Below the pieces are notes generated by a model. The model did not search any database, was not told the DNA's origin, and was given only the letters and a program-made list of their open reading frames with translations. From Calliphora vicina (Eukaryota > Arthropoda > Insecta > Diptera > Calliphoridae), in the NCBI RefSeq assembly GCF_958450345.1, contig NC_088780.1:103428226-103492225 (forward strand): a stretch of 64,000 nt of DNA, written 5' to 3'. Both the position numbers and the translations under genes were made by a program. The first letter of the stretch is position 1; the number at the start of each line of letters is the position of its first letter. Positions 55,401 through 57,143 of the stretch are shown here, piece after piece.

Positions 55401-56515
55401 TTGCTCATGTAAAATTTGAGAACTATGTATATCTATTATAGTTTCCTAAATATTTGATTTTTAAAATTAACTTTTTCTGGGAGGTACCATAAAAAAATAG
55501 ATAAGAGAGTATTTATTTAGTAAATACAACACTTTCAAACTTATTTTATAATAGAAACAATATTTTCTCCACTGTTTTTCGAAACTTTTTTCTATCGAGA
55601 TAAATATTGTGTCATAACTCCAAAATCGTTGGAGTTTGTACTTACGTTCATGTAATTACGAAAGTGATAATTTCAAACAAAAATCTTTGGTATTAACTAT
55701 GTTTTAAAATTAGTTGTGAAAATATTAAAAATTTTAATAGAATACTATTAAATTTTTCTTTAAAACTAGATTTTAATGTAAACATACATGTATTTTAGCT
55801 TGTCAATCCTTAAAATAACTTGACAATCAAACTCATTTCCGGTAATATGACAAAGCTTACTGTAGTTCTACCGTAACTCTTTGATACTTTCAAATAATTA
55901 TTGGTATTTTATGTAATGTAACTGGACAAATTTAATATTTCTAAAGTATTTTCTGGAGTATAACAGTCTTTCCTATAGAAAAAGTTGTGTATAACAGTCT
56001 TTTCTATAGAAAAAGTTGTGTATAACAGTATTTTCTATAGAAAATGTAAAGTATAACAGTATTTTCTATAGAAAATCTTTAGTATAACAATATTTTTCCA
56101 AAAAAATCTGCAGTATAACAGCATTTTATGTACAAAATCGTCAATATCACAGTTTTTTATTTAAATAATCTTGAGTATAACAAAATTTTATATAGAAATT
56201 TTTGAGAACAAATGAAAATAATTAAAATGATCAATATTAGTACACTGAGTTTGAAAGAATTTGAATAATATTTAGATAACGAACAAAAATTAAATTTTCC
56301 CTCACTGGTCCCAATATAATAAAATATCCATACGTCCCCAAATGTAAATCGAAATAAAAAATAAACCTTAAACACTCACCTTCACATATGTATCCCTGTC
56401 CAATTAAACCGAACCACAATATATCGGAGCAATGATGACAATACGTAGGCTTATGGAAATTCTTCTTTACGAATGTGTGACCACCATCCGCCATTTTGGA
56501 TACCAACAGGTCCAT
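2065..56515 (-). CDS. DGKQ: Diacylglycerol kinase theta orthologue (14 exons, 3' end outside window)
   Basis: Phosphorylates diacylglycerol to phosphatidic acid at membranes, ending DAG signalling. Exons in transcript order: 56515-56380, 14954-14875, 14808-14706, 13505-13399, 12638-12554, 12473-12270, 9884-8049, 4213-3983, 3913-3777, 3710-3421, 3241-2920, 2846-2617, 2554-2406, 2334-2065. All introns are GT-AG and all phases agree, giving 1393 codons before leaving the window. Counting from the Met at 56515: C1-1 at 13-63, C1-2 at 77-124, C1-3 at 143-193, a disordered insert at 239-850, an RA region at about 929-1075, and DAGKc from 1213 with GGDGT at 1270-1274 and LPLGTGND at 1299-1306. Three C1 domains plus RA plus DAGKc is unique to the theta type. 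Human DGK theta is about 940 residues; the excess is the insert. The accessory domain (DAGKa) lies past base 1. Identity is secure; the N-terminus is not. Confidence 0.93.
2406..2554 (-). CDS. DGKQ: DGK theta exon 13, GGDGT nucleotide-binding motif
   Basis: Encodes HYKILVCGGDGTVGWVLQ, with the Gly-Gly-Asp-Gly-Thr motif essential for ATP use in diacylglycerol and sphingosine kinases, and ends in ILPLGT, the start of the LPLGTGNDL motif. Both motifs are intact, so the enzyme is probably active. Phase 1 donor ACGG|GTAAG. Confidence 0.96.
2617..2846 (-). CDS. DGKQ: DGK theta exon 12, start of DAGK catalytic domain
   Basis: Contains PLLVFVNVKSGGCQGLELIS and FRKLLNPFQVFNLENGGPLP, the N-terminal part of the DAGKc fold (vertebrate PLLVFVNPKSGGLKGRDLL). 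It ends in phase 2 at CCCGG|GTAAAT, completing Gly1254. Confidence 0.95.
2920..3241 (-). CDS. DGKQ: DGK theta exon 11, pre-catalytic region
   Basis: Encodes the stretch between RA and the kinase core. It includes SIRQMELMRFYMQHSQDP and IALFVGNLDPG, which match MSVRQVSQTRFYV and VSLFVGGLPPG in the vertebrate protein, and VVLTYEDAQKA near its end. Donor GCG|GTATGT, phase 0. Confidence 0.93.
3421..3710 (-). CDS. DGKQ: DGK theta exon 10, RA region
   Basis: Continues AFYLTDLYAPAG and then a second ubiquitin-like stretch with VRVYPGKLQ and YVSVPVDTTTTIKDLIRDAL, aligning with LKIYPGWLKVGVAYVSVRV of vertebrate DGK theta. The flanking introns are 66 and 179 bp. It ends in phase 2 (TACAG|GTGGGT), completing Arg1070 with the next exon. 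Confidence 0.92.
3777..3913 (-). CDS. DGKQ: DGK theta exon 9, RA domain first part
   Basis: Encodes EAIKVFDGNNSFRRQLYRVI, equivalent to LKIFDGDDAVRRSQFRLVTV of the vertebrate enzyme, at the start of the Ras-association region. The rest (TYTLEQLLTTALRAFQISRD) fits the helix and strand of a ubiquitin-like fold. Donor AAGT|GTAAGT; ends in phase 0. Confidence 0.9.
3983..4213 (-). CDS. DGKQ: DGK theta exon 8, low-complexity linker
   Basis: Encodes RSISEEFSSGDTPRFKDEES, then a Ser/Gly/His-rich stretch and a Lys/Glu-rich charged run (KADKEKEKKEKEREEKDI) leading into the RA domain. The acceptor is AAATAG and the donor ATATAG|GTAAGC. The charged run is probably a helix or short coiled coil just before the RA fold. 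Phase 1 at both ends. Confidence 0.85.
   Translation of the reverse strand, partial: LGVYRKSLAVVIRHVLKMKSLWIELRQWQWCQGVVQLAAVVVVHLRIIGQNHKWGINRIKRTKKRRKKKKSVKKRI
5059..6780 (+). mobile_element. Decayed Jockey-like LINE, reverse-transcriptase C-terminus, internally duplicated
   Basis: Frames at 5132-5467 and 5470-5679 carry typical Jockey RT C-terminal phrases: KSSATLITTWKKEANL, GVSFDSLF, HKLRNRNKVVKALAGSTWG, INYAAPVWSPSLSDTQ, NAALRTVIGCLPITSEHHVHG. The same region recurs with frameshifts at about 5795-6270 (GVTFDSLFTFS) and again from about 6276 to 6530; the block with GATTCATTTGATC..AGCTCGTATATGACAG appears three times (about 5720, 6225, 6455). The tail to about 6775 encodes a C-terminal CPACGQDPHDT-like zinc motif. 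It lies in intron 7 of the kinase gene, antisense to it. Confidence 0.85.
6846..6960 (+). pseudogene. Mariner-like transposase scrap
   Basis: A short frame reads SQSVNVWCGIWAG, resembling the VTVWCGFWTGGIIGP segment of mariner-family transposases; it breaks down at once with stop codons. It directly follows the 3' end of the Jockey relic. Too short to classify firmly. Confidence 0.35.
6961..8048 (-). other. Remainder of kinase intron 7
   Basis: AT-rich sequence with long A runs and no reading frame or repeat I can identify. The part next to exon 7 (7700-8048) is nearly all A/T on the coding strand side. Confidence 0.5.
8049..9884 (-). CDS. DGKQ: DGK theta exon 7, 612-residue disordered insert
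   Basis: One 1836-bp exon between C1-3 and the RA region. It has no folded domain I can recognise. It begins DEFENLDIADLIAADN, then holds acidic tracts (EEEEQLEEG, DDEDEDVG, DDFEDDDEDKE), Ser/Thr-rich and Gly-rich runs, basic patches (HKKYARFFQRRRSKRS) and, near its end, a Lys/Arg-rich amphipathic segment (HLFGKLLKRMRRLSLGW). Entry at TATCTAG|CC is in phase; I chose the donor AGAG|GTGATT at 8049 because it keeps phase 1 and gives HKRRARSISEEF with the next exon. Without splicing the frame would stop at 8023. Upstream of 9884 the frame stays open into T-rich intron, so the acceptor rests on phase and sequence fit. Confidence 0.88.
10247..11034 (+). repeat. Dispersed repeat family A, complete-looking copy
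   Basis: Begins TATACCCTACACCACCATAG and ends with a phrase of the type GACCGACCATACTTTCTTAC then TTGTTTTTG. A rearranged reverse copy lies at 62262-63087, and a related one frames the LINE at 23.8-25.2 kb. Internal phrases (CATAGCTCCCATATA, CCATACAAATG) recur. It contains the CCGT/TGGC microsatellite at 10386-10453. No protein is encoded; class unknown. It sits in kinase intron 6. Confidence 0.65.
10386..10453 (+). repeat. CCGT then TGGC microsatellite
   Basis: About five CCGT units followed, after TCTGGT, by about ten TGGC units. The reverse-strand counterpart at 62700-62735 has shorter CCAGCCAG and GGACGGAC runs, so it is an integral, expandable part of repeat family A. Confidence 0.8.
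11035..12269 (-). other. Remainder of kinase intron 6
   Basis: AT-rich. Bases 11170-11520 contain several irregular repeats of the phrase ATGTTCGAAAATTCGAA (TTCGAA-rich). No exon was recognised. Confidence 0.45.
12270..12473 (-). CDS. DGKQ: DGK theta exon 6, end of C1-3 and linker
   Basis: Starts with GYRCEWCGLTTHAGC, matching the vertebrate VRCEWCGVQAHSLC, and supplies Cys174, Cys177, His182, Cys185 and Cys193. The following LQPIYLPPHCVSVPR corresponds to the conserved LRSLVLPPACVRL stretch. The donor GCC|GTAAGT gives phase 1; the joining codon to exon 7 is CCC (Pro239). Confidence 0.93.
12554..12638 (-). CDS. DGKQ: DGK theta exon 5, C1-3 first half
   Basis: Encodes HHWREGNLPSNSKCVYCKKT, a near copy of the theta-specific HHWREGNLPSGARCEVCRKT. 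Zinc ligands are His143, Cys156 and Cys159. This motif is the strongest family-level marker upstream of the kinase domain. It ends in phase 1 with donor ACAG|GTGCG. Confidence 0.94.
12690..13035 (+). repeat. Dispersed repeat family B, partial copy
   Basis: Shares CCCGATTTTGACCCATTGT, CTATATCGACT, CTATCTATAACGATCCA and CAAATGAAAAATG with copies at 25545-26190, 54120-54655 (reverse), 35930-36190 (reverse) and 63180-63490. No coding capacity. It sits in kinase intron 4 (12639-13398); the rest of that intron is AT-rich with nothing recognised. Confidence 0.65.
13399..13505 (-). CDS. DGKQ: DGK theta exon 4, end of C1-2
   Basis: Completes C1-2 with Cys108, His113, Cys116 and Cys124, then runs into a linker (VPGKELLNVKHQ) ending in phase 0. 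The acceptor is TTTCAG, the donor CATCAG|GTAAGT. The linker leads directly to the His that begins C1-3. Confidence 0.92.
13506..14440 (-). other. Kinase intron 3, upper-case repeats absent
   Basis: AT-rich. Three loosely repeated blocks (about 13730, 13990 and 14100) share phrases like GTACAAACTCGAACAGTTTGGTAC, related to the GTACC-rich repeats at 46-47 kb and 58.5 kb. No exon seen. Confidence 0.4.
14441..14632. repeat. Short TIR-like element
   Basis: The right half (ATAATTGTTTAGCAAAATGC at 14528 to CCGCAAAGAGTTA near 14627) recurs nearly unchanged at 43618-43713. The ends are loosely inverted (GTGGTTAGTTTACTAACC versus GGTGGTTAGTAAAGTGACC). Probably a MITE. Confidence 0.5.
14706..14808 (-). 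CDS. DGKQ: DGK theta exon 3, C1-2 first half
   Basis: Encodes HCWSGPTTHKKKFCTVCRK, which matches the vertebrate HCFGPRGLHKRKFCAVCRK region. It holds His77, Cys90, Cys93 and Cys105 of the second C1 domain, an atypical finger with a short loop (11 residues between the CxxC and the next Cys), as in other theta isozymes. Intron 2 is only 66 bp. It ends in phase 1 at ATAG|GTAAGTG. Confidence 0.92.
14875..14954 (-). CDS. DGKQ: DGK theta exon 2, end of C1-1
   Basis: Supplies the last zinc ligands of C1-1: Cys47, His52, Cys55 and Cys63 in the pattern C-X4-H-X2-C-X7-C, within CNFIIHERCVTNVV, close to CNFMSHEKC of vertebrate DGK theta. The acceptor is TTTTCAG, the donor AAG|GTAAAT. It enters in phase 1 after the 41.4-kb intron and ends in phase 0. 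Confidence 0.9.
15400..15740 (+). repeat. Dispersed repeat family D, partial
   Basis: Shares phrases such as CAGAGTACTTAGAACTAATTT and TGTATGGGG...GTGAAATCATGG with repeats at 26440-26720 and 61990-62170. It ends near GACATACAGACGGATGGACA, a phrase also found in family B copies. No coding capacity. Confidence 0.5.
16620..16900 (+). repeat. Dispersed repeat family G, inverted relative to 27180-27490
   Basis: Phrases such as TTAAAATATATCCATATTTA, CTTCGTAAGATACC, CTATTCGCAGGTATG and GTGTCTCAGGTCACTAGAAC match the reverse complement of 27180-27490. The two copies are about 10.5 kb apart in opposite orientation. Class unknown. Confidence 0.6.
18449..18810 (-). mobile_element. LTR fragment of a gypsy-like family
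   Basis: Starts TGTTACTTTTCTACC and contains AATTGTAACAACACTTTATT, closely paralleling the solo LTR at 51712 (TGTTACGTTTTAACC, AATTGTAACAACTCTTTATT). Its other end is not defined. A third relative is at 31415-31640. Confidence 0.55.
18842..19191. repeat. Foldback repeat with about 73-bp arms
   Basis: Left arm 18842-18914 (CTGGCATTTCTAAATGGCTG ... GGCGTAGACAAGTAGTATTC) is the reverse complement, with mismatches, of 19118-19191. The right arm also matches the repeat at 60-140, so one arm is a mobile sequence present elsewhere. Confidence 0.65.
19640..19990. promoter_or_regulatory. GC-richer non-repetitive block with a CRE-type site
   Basis: Not matched elsewhere in the window. It contains TGACGTCA (19947-19954), the full cAMP-response-element palindrome, overlapping a second palindrome with 10-bp arms (TCATGAATGA / TCATTCATGA, 19928-19949), and a GCAGCTGC E-box-type hexamer near 19784. 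A candidate intronic enhancer; inference only. Confidence 0.3.
20349..20658. mobile_element. 310-bp perfect-ended foldback (MITE)
   Basis: Near-complete inverted repeat: left CACGCAGAGAAAAAATATAG, right CTATATTTTTTCTCTGCGTG-like end (20639-20658), with repeated TGGTTACTGTAACCAT motifs inside. The right end abuts mariner transposase codons, so it interrupts or borders that relic. No coding capacity. Confidence 0.8.
20659..21195 (-). pseudogene. Mariner (DD34D) transposase relic
   Basis: On the minus strand, 21130-21000 encodes WVPYELKAKDLERRF followed by MSEMMLELYKRK, the conserved WVPHEL region. After damaged sequence, 20830-20660 encodes LSNWPPRTCDLTPLDDFLWI and LVYANKPAEIDALESNI, the mariner C-terminus with the final catalytic Asp region. 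The middle, including the first catalytic Asp, is missing or frameshifted. Not functional. Confidence 0.85.
21335..21911. mobile_element. TIR element family C, copy 1
   Basis: Starts ATATAGGCAATTCCATGTCA and ends CCATGGAATTGCCCATAT, giving inverted ends around GGCAATTCCATG. The interior shares AGAGTGGAATAGATTTTGCA, CGTACGTGACATACCGTAC and TCATCTTGAAAAAAAGTTTC with copies at 34327-35088 and 50553-51297. Non-coding. Confidence 0.75.
22030..22150. other. Short non-repetitive CTG/CAG-rich block
   Basis: Contains CTGCTGCTGCAACTGCTACT and GACAAGAGCAGCAGCC, richer in GC than its surroundings and not seen elsewhere. No splice-bounded frame was found. Possibly regulatory or a simple trinucleotide run. 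Confidence 0.25.
22184..22434. mobile_element. Foldback MITE with TACACAGAGAAAACAG ends, copy 1
   Basis: Left end TACACAGAGAAAACAGATTC, right end the inverse of it with one change (CTCTGTGTA at 22426-22434). Inverted arms of about 57 bp include GCAACCGAATTTGTTGCC. The loop differs from the second copy at 35205-35420. Confidence 0.8.
23137..23172. repeat. Three tandem 12-bp units ACGATTTATCGT
   Basis: Three exact copies in a row. Each unit is close to self-complementary (ACGAT TT ATCGT), so the array forms several alternative hairpins. Confidence 0.9.
23280..23470. other. Trinucleotide-rich CATCAT/CAGCAG block
   Basis: Runs of CATCATCATCATCACTATTATC and CAGCAACAGCAACAACAGCAGC-type repeats. 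Open frames are short and have no consensus splice borders. It is unlike the AT-rich flanks and does not recur elsewhere in the window. Confidence 0.3.
23816..24495 (-). repeat. Dispersed repeat, 5' part of a nested family A-like element
   Basis: Begins AACAAGTTAGAACGGTATATTCGGC and TAAATACCCTCCACC, then has phrases such as GATTTTCGGAAGTGAAC and TATGGGGGCTATGG. The matching end (GTCAAGCCCTACCATATGAT) lies at 25143, after the LINE fragment, so the element was split by that insertion. Confidence 0.55.
24535..25145 (+). mobile_element. 5'-truncated LINE, RNase H/C-terminal fragment (I/LOA type)
   Basis: A 158-codon frame (24569-25045) contains RLTVSFITGHCIIGTHGRIL, then DYCRGCHNADEEETVSYHCY and CPAVTNLRESILG, the Cys/His-rich C-terminal tail typical of I, LOA and R1 LINE second reading frames. 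The 3' tail ends CCATGGAACCTAACCTAG with no long poly(A). It interrupts a family A-like repeat. Open over its length, but only a fragment of the polyprotein. Confidence 0.8.
25545..26190 (+). repeat. Dispersed repeat family B, full-looking copy
   Basis: Starts AACTAAGAGAGCTATATTCGGC and ends CTCATGGTGTAGGGTATA. It carries the family phrases TTTTGACCCATTGTAGGTCC, GACGGACATGGCTATATCGA and CTATCTATAACGATCCAGA. The 25610-25760 part is a stack of A and T runs. Non-coding. Confidence 0.65.
26410..26800 (+). repeat. Dispersed repeat family D
   Basis: Contains GGTCCATGATTTCACCTAGC, CCCCATACAAATG, CAGTTCTAAGTACTCTGAAA and CATAATTGTTTTATAATAAT, all found again around 60970-61030 and 61990-62170, where one copy is split by another insertion. 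Confidence 0.6.
27180..27490 (-). repeat. Dispersed repeat family G, second copy
   Basis: Reverse-orientation partner of 16620-16900 (phrases GCGAATAGGTTAACGGTATC, GTTCTAGTTGCCTGAGACAC, AATTAAATTGCAAAAGTAAT). Confidence 0.6.
28016..28039 (+). repeat. CA dinucleotide repeat
   Basis: About nine consecutive AC units after AAACAA. The region around it (27720-28340) has no repeat match in the window and no credible exon. Confidence 0.85.
28601..28842 (+). repeat. Two tandem copies of a 125-bp unit
   Basis: The phrases GCATACTTTGGGGCGTATGA and TTAATCATACGACTAGTAGG occur at 28622-28685 and again at 28746-28810 with few changes. A third, diverged copy is at 32943-33020. Confidence 0.7.
31415..31640 (-). 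mobile_element. LTR fragment related to the solo LTRs
   Basis: Shares AATAAACCGTATACTTTTAATT and AATTGTAACAACTCTTTATT with the LTR at 51712-52323, and GGTAATACAGTTGATRTT with the fragment at 18449-18810. Ends not defined. Confidence 0.5.
32613..32742. mobile_element. 130-bp MITE with about 50-bp inverted arms
   Basis: Left arm AACCCCCATTAACACGAAGT ..., right arm ... ACTTCGTTTTACTGGGGGTT-like end; arms include GTCTGGTTATGCGTTAACTA and its inverse. Most of the element is stem, with a short loop near 32680. Confidence 0.75.
33211..33878. mobile_element. 668-bp TIR element
   Basis: Left TIR ATATCGTCACCTAAAATGCA and right TIR TGCATTTTAGGTGACGATAT are exact inverses; similarity continues for about 37 bp. 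The interior is AT-rich without a reading frame. Confidence 0.8.
33934..34260 (+). repeat. Dispersed repeat starting ACTAGCTGACCGTCCCGGCT
   Basis: The opening phrase recurs at 41484 (ACTAGATGACCGCCCCGGCTTC) and 42847 (ACTAGTTGACCGCCTGCCCC), each followed by GTAGC and TTACTAA. A common insect repeat start; I cannot name its class. The later part (34090-34240) resembles the repeat near 18905-19040. Confidence 0.5.
34327..35088. mobile_element. TIR element family C, copy 2
   Basis: Starts TATATGGGCAATTCCATATA and contains AGAGTGGAATAGATTTTGCA, CGTACGTGACAGATTTTTCT and TCATCTTGAAAAAAAGTTTC. Its right end is less clear than in copy 1 (GTGGTAGCGATTCTTGTGGA). Confidence 0.65.
35205..35420. mobile_element. 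Foldback MITE, copy 2 of the 22184 family
   Basis: Left TACACAGAGAAAACAGATTC, right GAATCTGTTTTCTCTGTGTA: perfect 20-bp inverted ends. It is 35 bp shorter than copy 1, with the loss in the loop. Confidence 0.82.
35930..36190 (-). repeat. Dispersed repeat family B, reverse partial copy
   Basis: Reads TTTTTCATTTGTGACCCCAT and ATAGCCATGTCCGTCTC, the reverse complement of family B phrases, and ends in GATATGGCCGAATATAG. Confidence 0.6.
36580..36900. promoter_or_regulatory. GC-richer non-repetitive intronic block
   Basis: Contains GAGTTGCTGTAGCCACTGAC, GTCGTCGTCAGCAGCGTGCG and CAGCGCTGTCGGCAGTAGCT, far above the local GC level and without a match elsewhere in the window. No open frame with splice borders was found on either strand. 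Candidate regulatory or non-coding RNA region. Confidence 0.25.
37743..38495. mobile_element. 750-bp foldback built of 21-bp tandem repeats
   Basis: Ends TACACCATTTCCAATTGTAT (37743) and its inverse (to 38495). Each arm is about 17 copies of a 21-bp unit of type ATTTCAGAAATTTCCAATTG; the right arm is the reverse complement of the left, meeting near 38115. Because 21 is a multiple of three, the inward-reading strand of each arm keeps an open frame of heptads (I-V-F-Q-K-F-P type) for about 97 codons. The structure resembles Drosophila Foldback elements, though the repeats differ. Confidence 0.85.
38672..40260. repeat. Diverged repeat with GGGCAATTCCATT start
   Basis: Starts ATATGGGCAATTCCATTATG, then TCGCATGGGACATTCGTACA, and repeats the phrase CACGGGAC several times (about 38872, 39058, 39070, 40060, 40215). 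It resembles a distant, longer member of family C; its right end is not clear. It is interrupted by the element at 39511-39966. Confidence 0.4.
39511..39966. mobile_element. 456-bp element with imperfect TIRs, nested
   Basis: Left TATAAGCTATGTTCAATAAC and right TAAATGAACAGGCCTATA are imperfect inverses. A 29-bp phrase (CAATTGTTACTGGAAAAGCG and on) is repeated directly at 39551 and 39845. It is flanked on both sides by GAATGCTTTTCA in the host repeat. Confidence 0.5.
40772..40796 (+). repeat. ATGT microsatellite
   Basis: Five to six TATG units in a row, next to other ATAC/ATGT-rich sequence. Confidence 0.8.
40815..41473 (-). pseudogene. Tc1-like transposase relic
   Basis: From the Met at 41473: MDRVKDSSAEKREIIKKLIS then DGKSYREFGRLVGFSNKIIH, the paired-type DNA-binding domain, then a stop. 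Further on, WKNILWRDESKFVF carries the first catalytic Asp region, TIKHEGG marks the second, and SGNPKH near 40820 replaces the usual QDNDPKH, with the catalytic Asp changed. Several frameshifts and deletions; not functional. Confidence 0.8.
41596..41841. mobile_element. 246-bp MITE with AGGCCCTAA ends
   Basis: Left AGGCCCTAATTTTGTAAATC, right GATTTACAAAATTAGGGCCT: exact 20-bp inverted ends. Inner arms (ATATTTATATGGAAAGCAAAAAC and inverse) extend the stem to about 100 bp. Confidence 0.85.
41983..42749. mobile_element. 767-bp element with perfect 26-bp TIRs
   Basis: Ends ATATGGGGCATTTCACGTCA (41983) and TGACGTGAAATGCCCCATAT (to 42749), with six more matching bases inward. Inside, a unit of about 187 bp starting CTAAGCTTTCTT recurs at about 42013, 42201 and 42386. 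No transposase. Confidence 0.85.
43060..43290 (+). repeat. Dispersed repeat family J, copy 1
   Basis: GAGCTCTTTGTAGNGCAGAGAG-type start and AAACTGGTTTTATACAATTTG, GATATAATTCTCACA-type phrases recur at 63805-64000. From 43360 to 43800 the sequence keeps AAGTAACC/GTAACTA motifs but no clear unit. Confidence 0.6.
43618..43715 (+). repeat. Second copy of the 14441-14632 repeat, right half
   Basis: ATAATTGTTTAGCAAAATGC through CCGCAAAGAGTTA, about 90% the same as 14528-14627. Confidence 0.7.
46185..46740 (+). repeat. 118-bp tandem array, 4.5 copies
   Basis: The phrase TAATTTCATGTTTTTA starts at 46191, 46308, 46427, 46544 and 46662, so the unit is 117-119 bp. Each unit contains two AAAGTACCA motifs and a CCTAGAATTCTCACTCACTT phrase. 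The GTACC motif continues in diverged form to about 47530. Confidence 0.85.
47759..47785 (+). repeat. CAGT microsatellite tail
   Basis: Five to six CAGT units then AACGTTACTC and TATA repeats; likely the 3' tail of a retroelement-like repeat whose body has the GTACC motif and CCGTTTGGGCTGTGGGATGA. Confidence 0.6.
47797..47964. mobile_element. 168-bp MITE with TATATCGATGACTTAATATA ends
   Basis: Inverted arms of about 36 bp: TATATCGATGACTTAATATA then AAAAGGCCCTAACTCG, matched by CGAGTTAGGGCC then TTTTTATATTAAGCCATCGA. The inner AGGCCCTAA is the same as the ends of the element at 41596. Confidence 0.8.
49450..50345 (+). repeat. GGGGCGTGGCAAAA repeat with a 281-bp tandem duplication
   Basis: GGCCTGAATTAAGAGAAAAG begins at 49623 and again at 49904; the two 281-bp units are almost identical (both have CATAATTGCATAGGAAGCTG and TCTGGAATACGGGCGGATAA). 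Flanking partial units start at 49500 and 50180. It ends with ACAAACGGAATGACAAACTT and ATGGTGAAGGGTATA, a family B-like tail. Confidence 0.8.
50553..51297. mobile_element. TIR element family C, copy 3
   Basis: Starts TATATGGGCGATTCCATATC and ends GTGGAAGTGCCCATATG. The interior is close to copy 2 (34327-35088), sharing TCCATTCAGTGGGTACTATA and ACTACAAGCTAATTGGG. Confidence 0.75.
51712..52323 (-). mobile_element. Solo LTR, minus orientation
   Basis: 612 bp bounded by TGTTACG and GTAACA (TG...CA), flanked on both sides by ATAT (51708-51711 and 52324-52327), a 4-bp target duplication typical of gypsy-group elements. Read on the minus strand it parallels 53406-53981 through most of its length, including the TATA-like and AATAAA regions. 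No internal coding region remains. Confidence 0.87.
53406..53981 (+). mobile_element. Solo LTR, plus orientation
   Basis: 576 bp from TGTTACG to GTAACA, flanked by ATAT at 53402-53405 and 53982-53985. It has a TATA-like box TATAAATA (53707-53714), an initiator-like CAGTCGTTAGT about 23 bp downstream, and AATAAATAAAG near 53898-53908 as polyadenylation signal. It is an inverted partner of the LTR at 51712-52323. The 1.08 kb between them shows no gag or pol. Confidence 0.88.
54120..54655 (-). repeat. Dispersed repeat family B, reverse copy
   Basis: Reverse phrases of family B (AAGCCATGTCTGTCTGTTGA, GATAGATATTTG, TTTTGACCCATTGTAGGTCC) ending in CTCTTACTCTCTTACTTGTT. Near 54470-54495 the GACCCATTG phrase appears as a short palindrome. 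Confidence 0.6.
55958..56205 (+). repeat. 31-bp tandem array, about 8 copies
   Basis: GTATAACAGT starts at 55958, 55989, 56020, 56051, 56082, 56113, then diverges at 56143 and 56174: a regular 31-bp period with the core TTTTCTATAGAAAA, itself a palindrome. It lies 175 bp downstream of the donor of the first recognised kinase exon. Confidence 0.88.
56380..56515 (-). CDS. DGKQ: DGK theta first recognised coding exon, C1-1 first half
   Basis: Encodes His13 and Cys26, Cys29, Cys44 of the first C1 zinc finger (H-X12-C-X2-C-X14-C). The donor reads GAAG|GTGAGTG and ends in phase 1, joining G to TG to make Val46. Two starts are possible: the Met at 56515 (poor context) or the Met at 56494, whose context CAAAATGG matches the fly start consensus; I prefer the latter. 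The frame stays open upstream to about 56898 without another ATG, through a Gln/Lys-rich stretch and a hydrophobic run (YLLITIVAPLLLLLS near 56690-56650), so a longer spliced N-terminus cannot be excluded. Confidence 0.85.
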
Positions 56516-57143
56516 CAAAAAACCGTTTATTGGATCGTTGTTGTCAAAATGAAATTGTTTCTTATGACAATTGTGTGCCTTTTGTTGTTTCTGCTGTAGT
56601 AGAAACGACAACTGCTGCTTGTGGTTCAGATGTTGCTGCTTAACTTGCTGTGTTGACAGTAGTAGTAGTAGTGGGGCAACAATCGTTATTAACAAATATG
56701 AAAATATTTGTTTAGAATTTTGAGACAACGATCCAATAATACAAATGGAAAGAGTAGGTTGCTGTTGCAGTTTCTGTTGTTGTTGTTTTTTCTTTAGTTG
56801 TAGTTTTAGTGGTATTTTCGGATGTATTTTATTAATATCGGCCGTTTTTGGTTTTTGTTTTTTAATGTAAAATCCTTTAATAGTTAATAAATTTGGTTTT
56901 TATAGGTTGTCTGTCGGTCGTGAGTGAATATTGTTGTTGCTGTTGTTACAGGAAATGATTTCTGTTTGTTGTTTATTTTTTGTGTTGGTAACAGGAACAA
57001 TTTTACTAAATTTTTAACAAATGTTGTTGTTGTTGTTGCTGCTGTAATGTTTTTGACAATGTTGTACTTGTTGTTGTTGTTTTAGTTGCTGCTGTTGTTG
57101 TTTTTTGTATATCAAAGGTGGGATTAGTTAATTTAATTTGCTT
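56516..57143 (-). other. CAA/CAG-rich upstream region of the kinase gene
   Basis: On the minus strand it holds several (CAA)n and (CAG)n runs (56750-56790, 57020-57110). The frame of the C1-1 exon stays open up to about 56898 but has no ATG there. I read this as 5' UTR or unresolved N-terminal coding sequence with poly-Gln; no acceptor can be chosen with confidence. Confidence 0.4.

Larger units (their letters stand above)
14955..56379 (-). other. 41.4-kb intron 1 of the kinase gene
   Basis: Runs from the donor GAAG|GTGAGTG at 56379 to the acceptor TTTTCAG at 14955. It is the only way to join the two halves of C1-1, and the phase-1 junction restores a perfect C1 spacing. It is packed with repeats listed separately, and I found no exon inside. 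Stretches with nothing recognised beyond AT-rich sequence include 15060-15380, 16330-16600, 17000-18400, 29000-31400, 44000-46100, 48000-49440 and 54680-55950. Alternative promoters or first exons inside it cannot be excluded from sequence alone. Confidence 0.85.

Noticed and set aside
57000..57110. Poly-Gln coding tract
   Set aside because: The CAA/CAG runs lie in frames broken by stops (for example near 57015), and no frame links them to C1-1.
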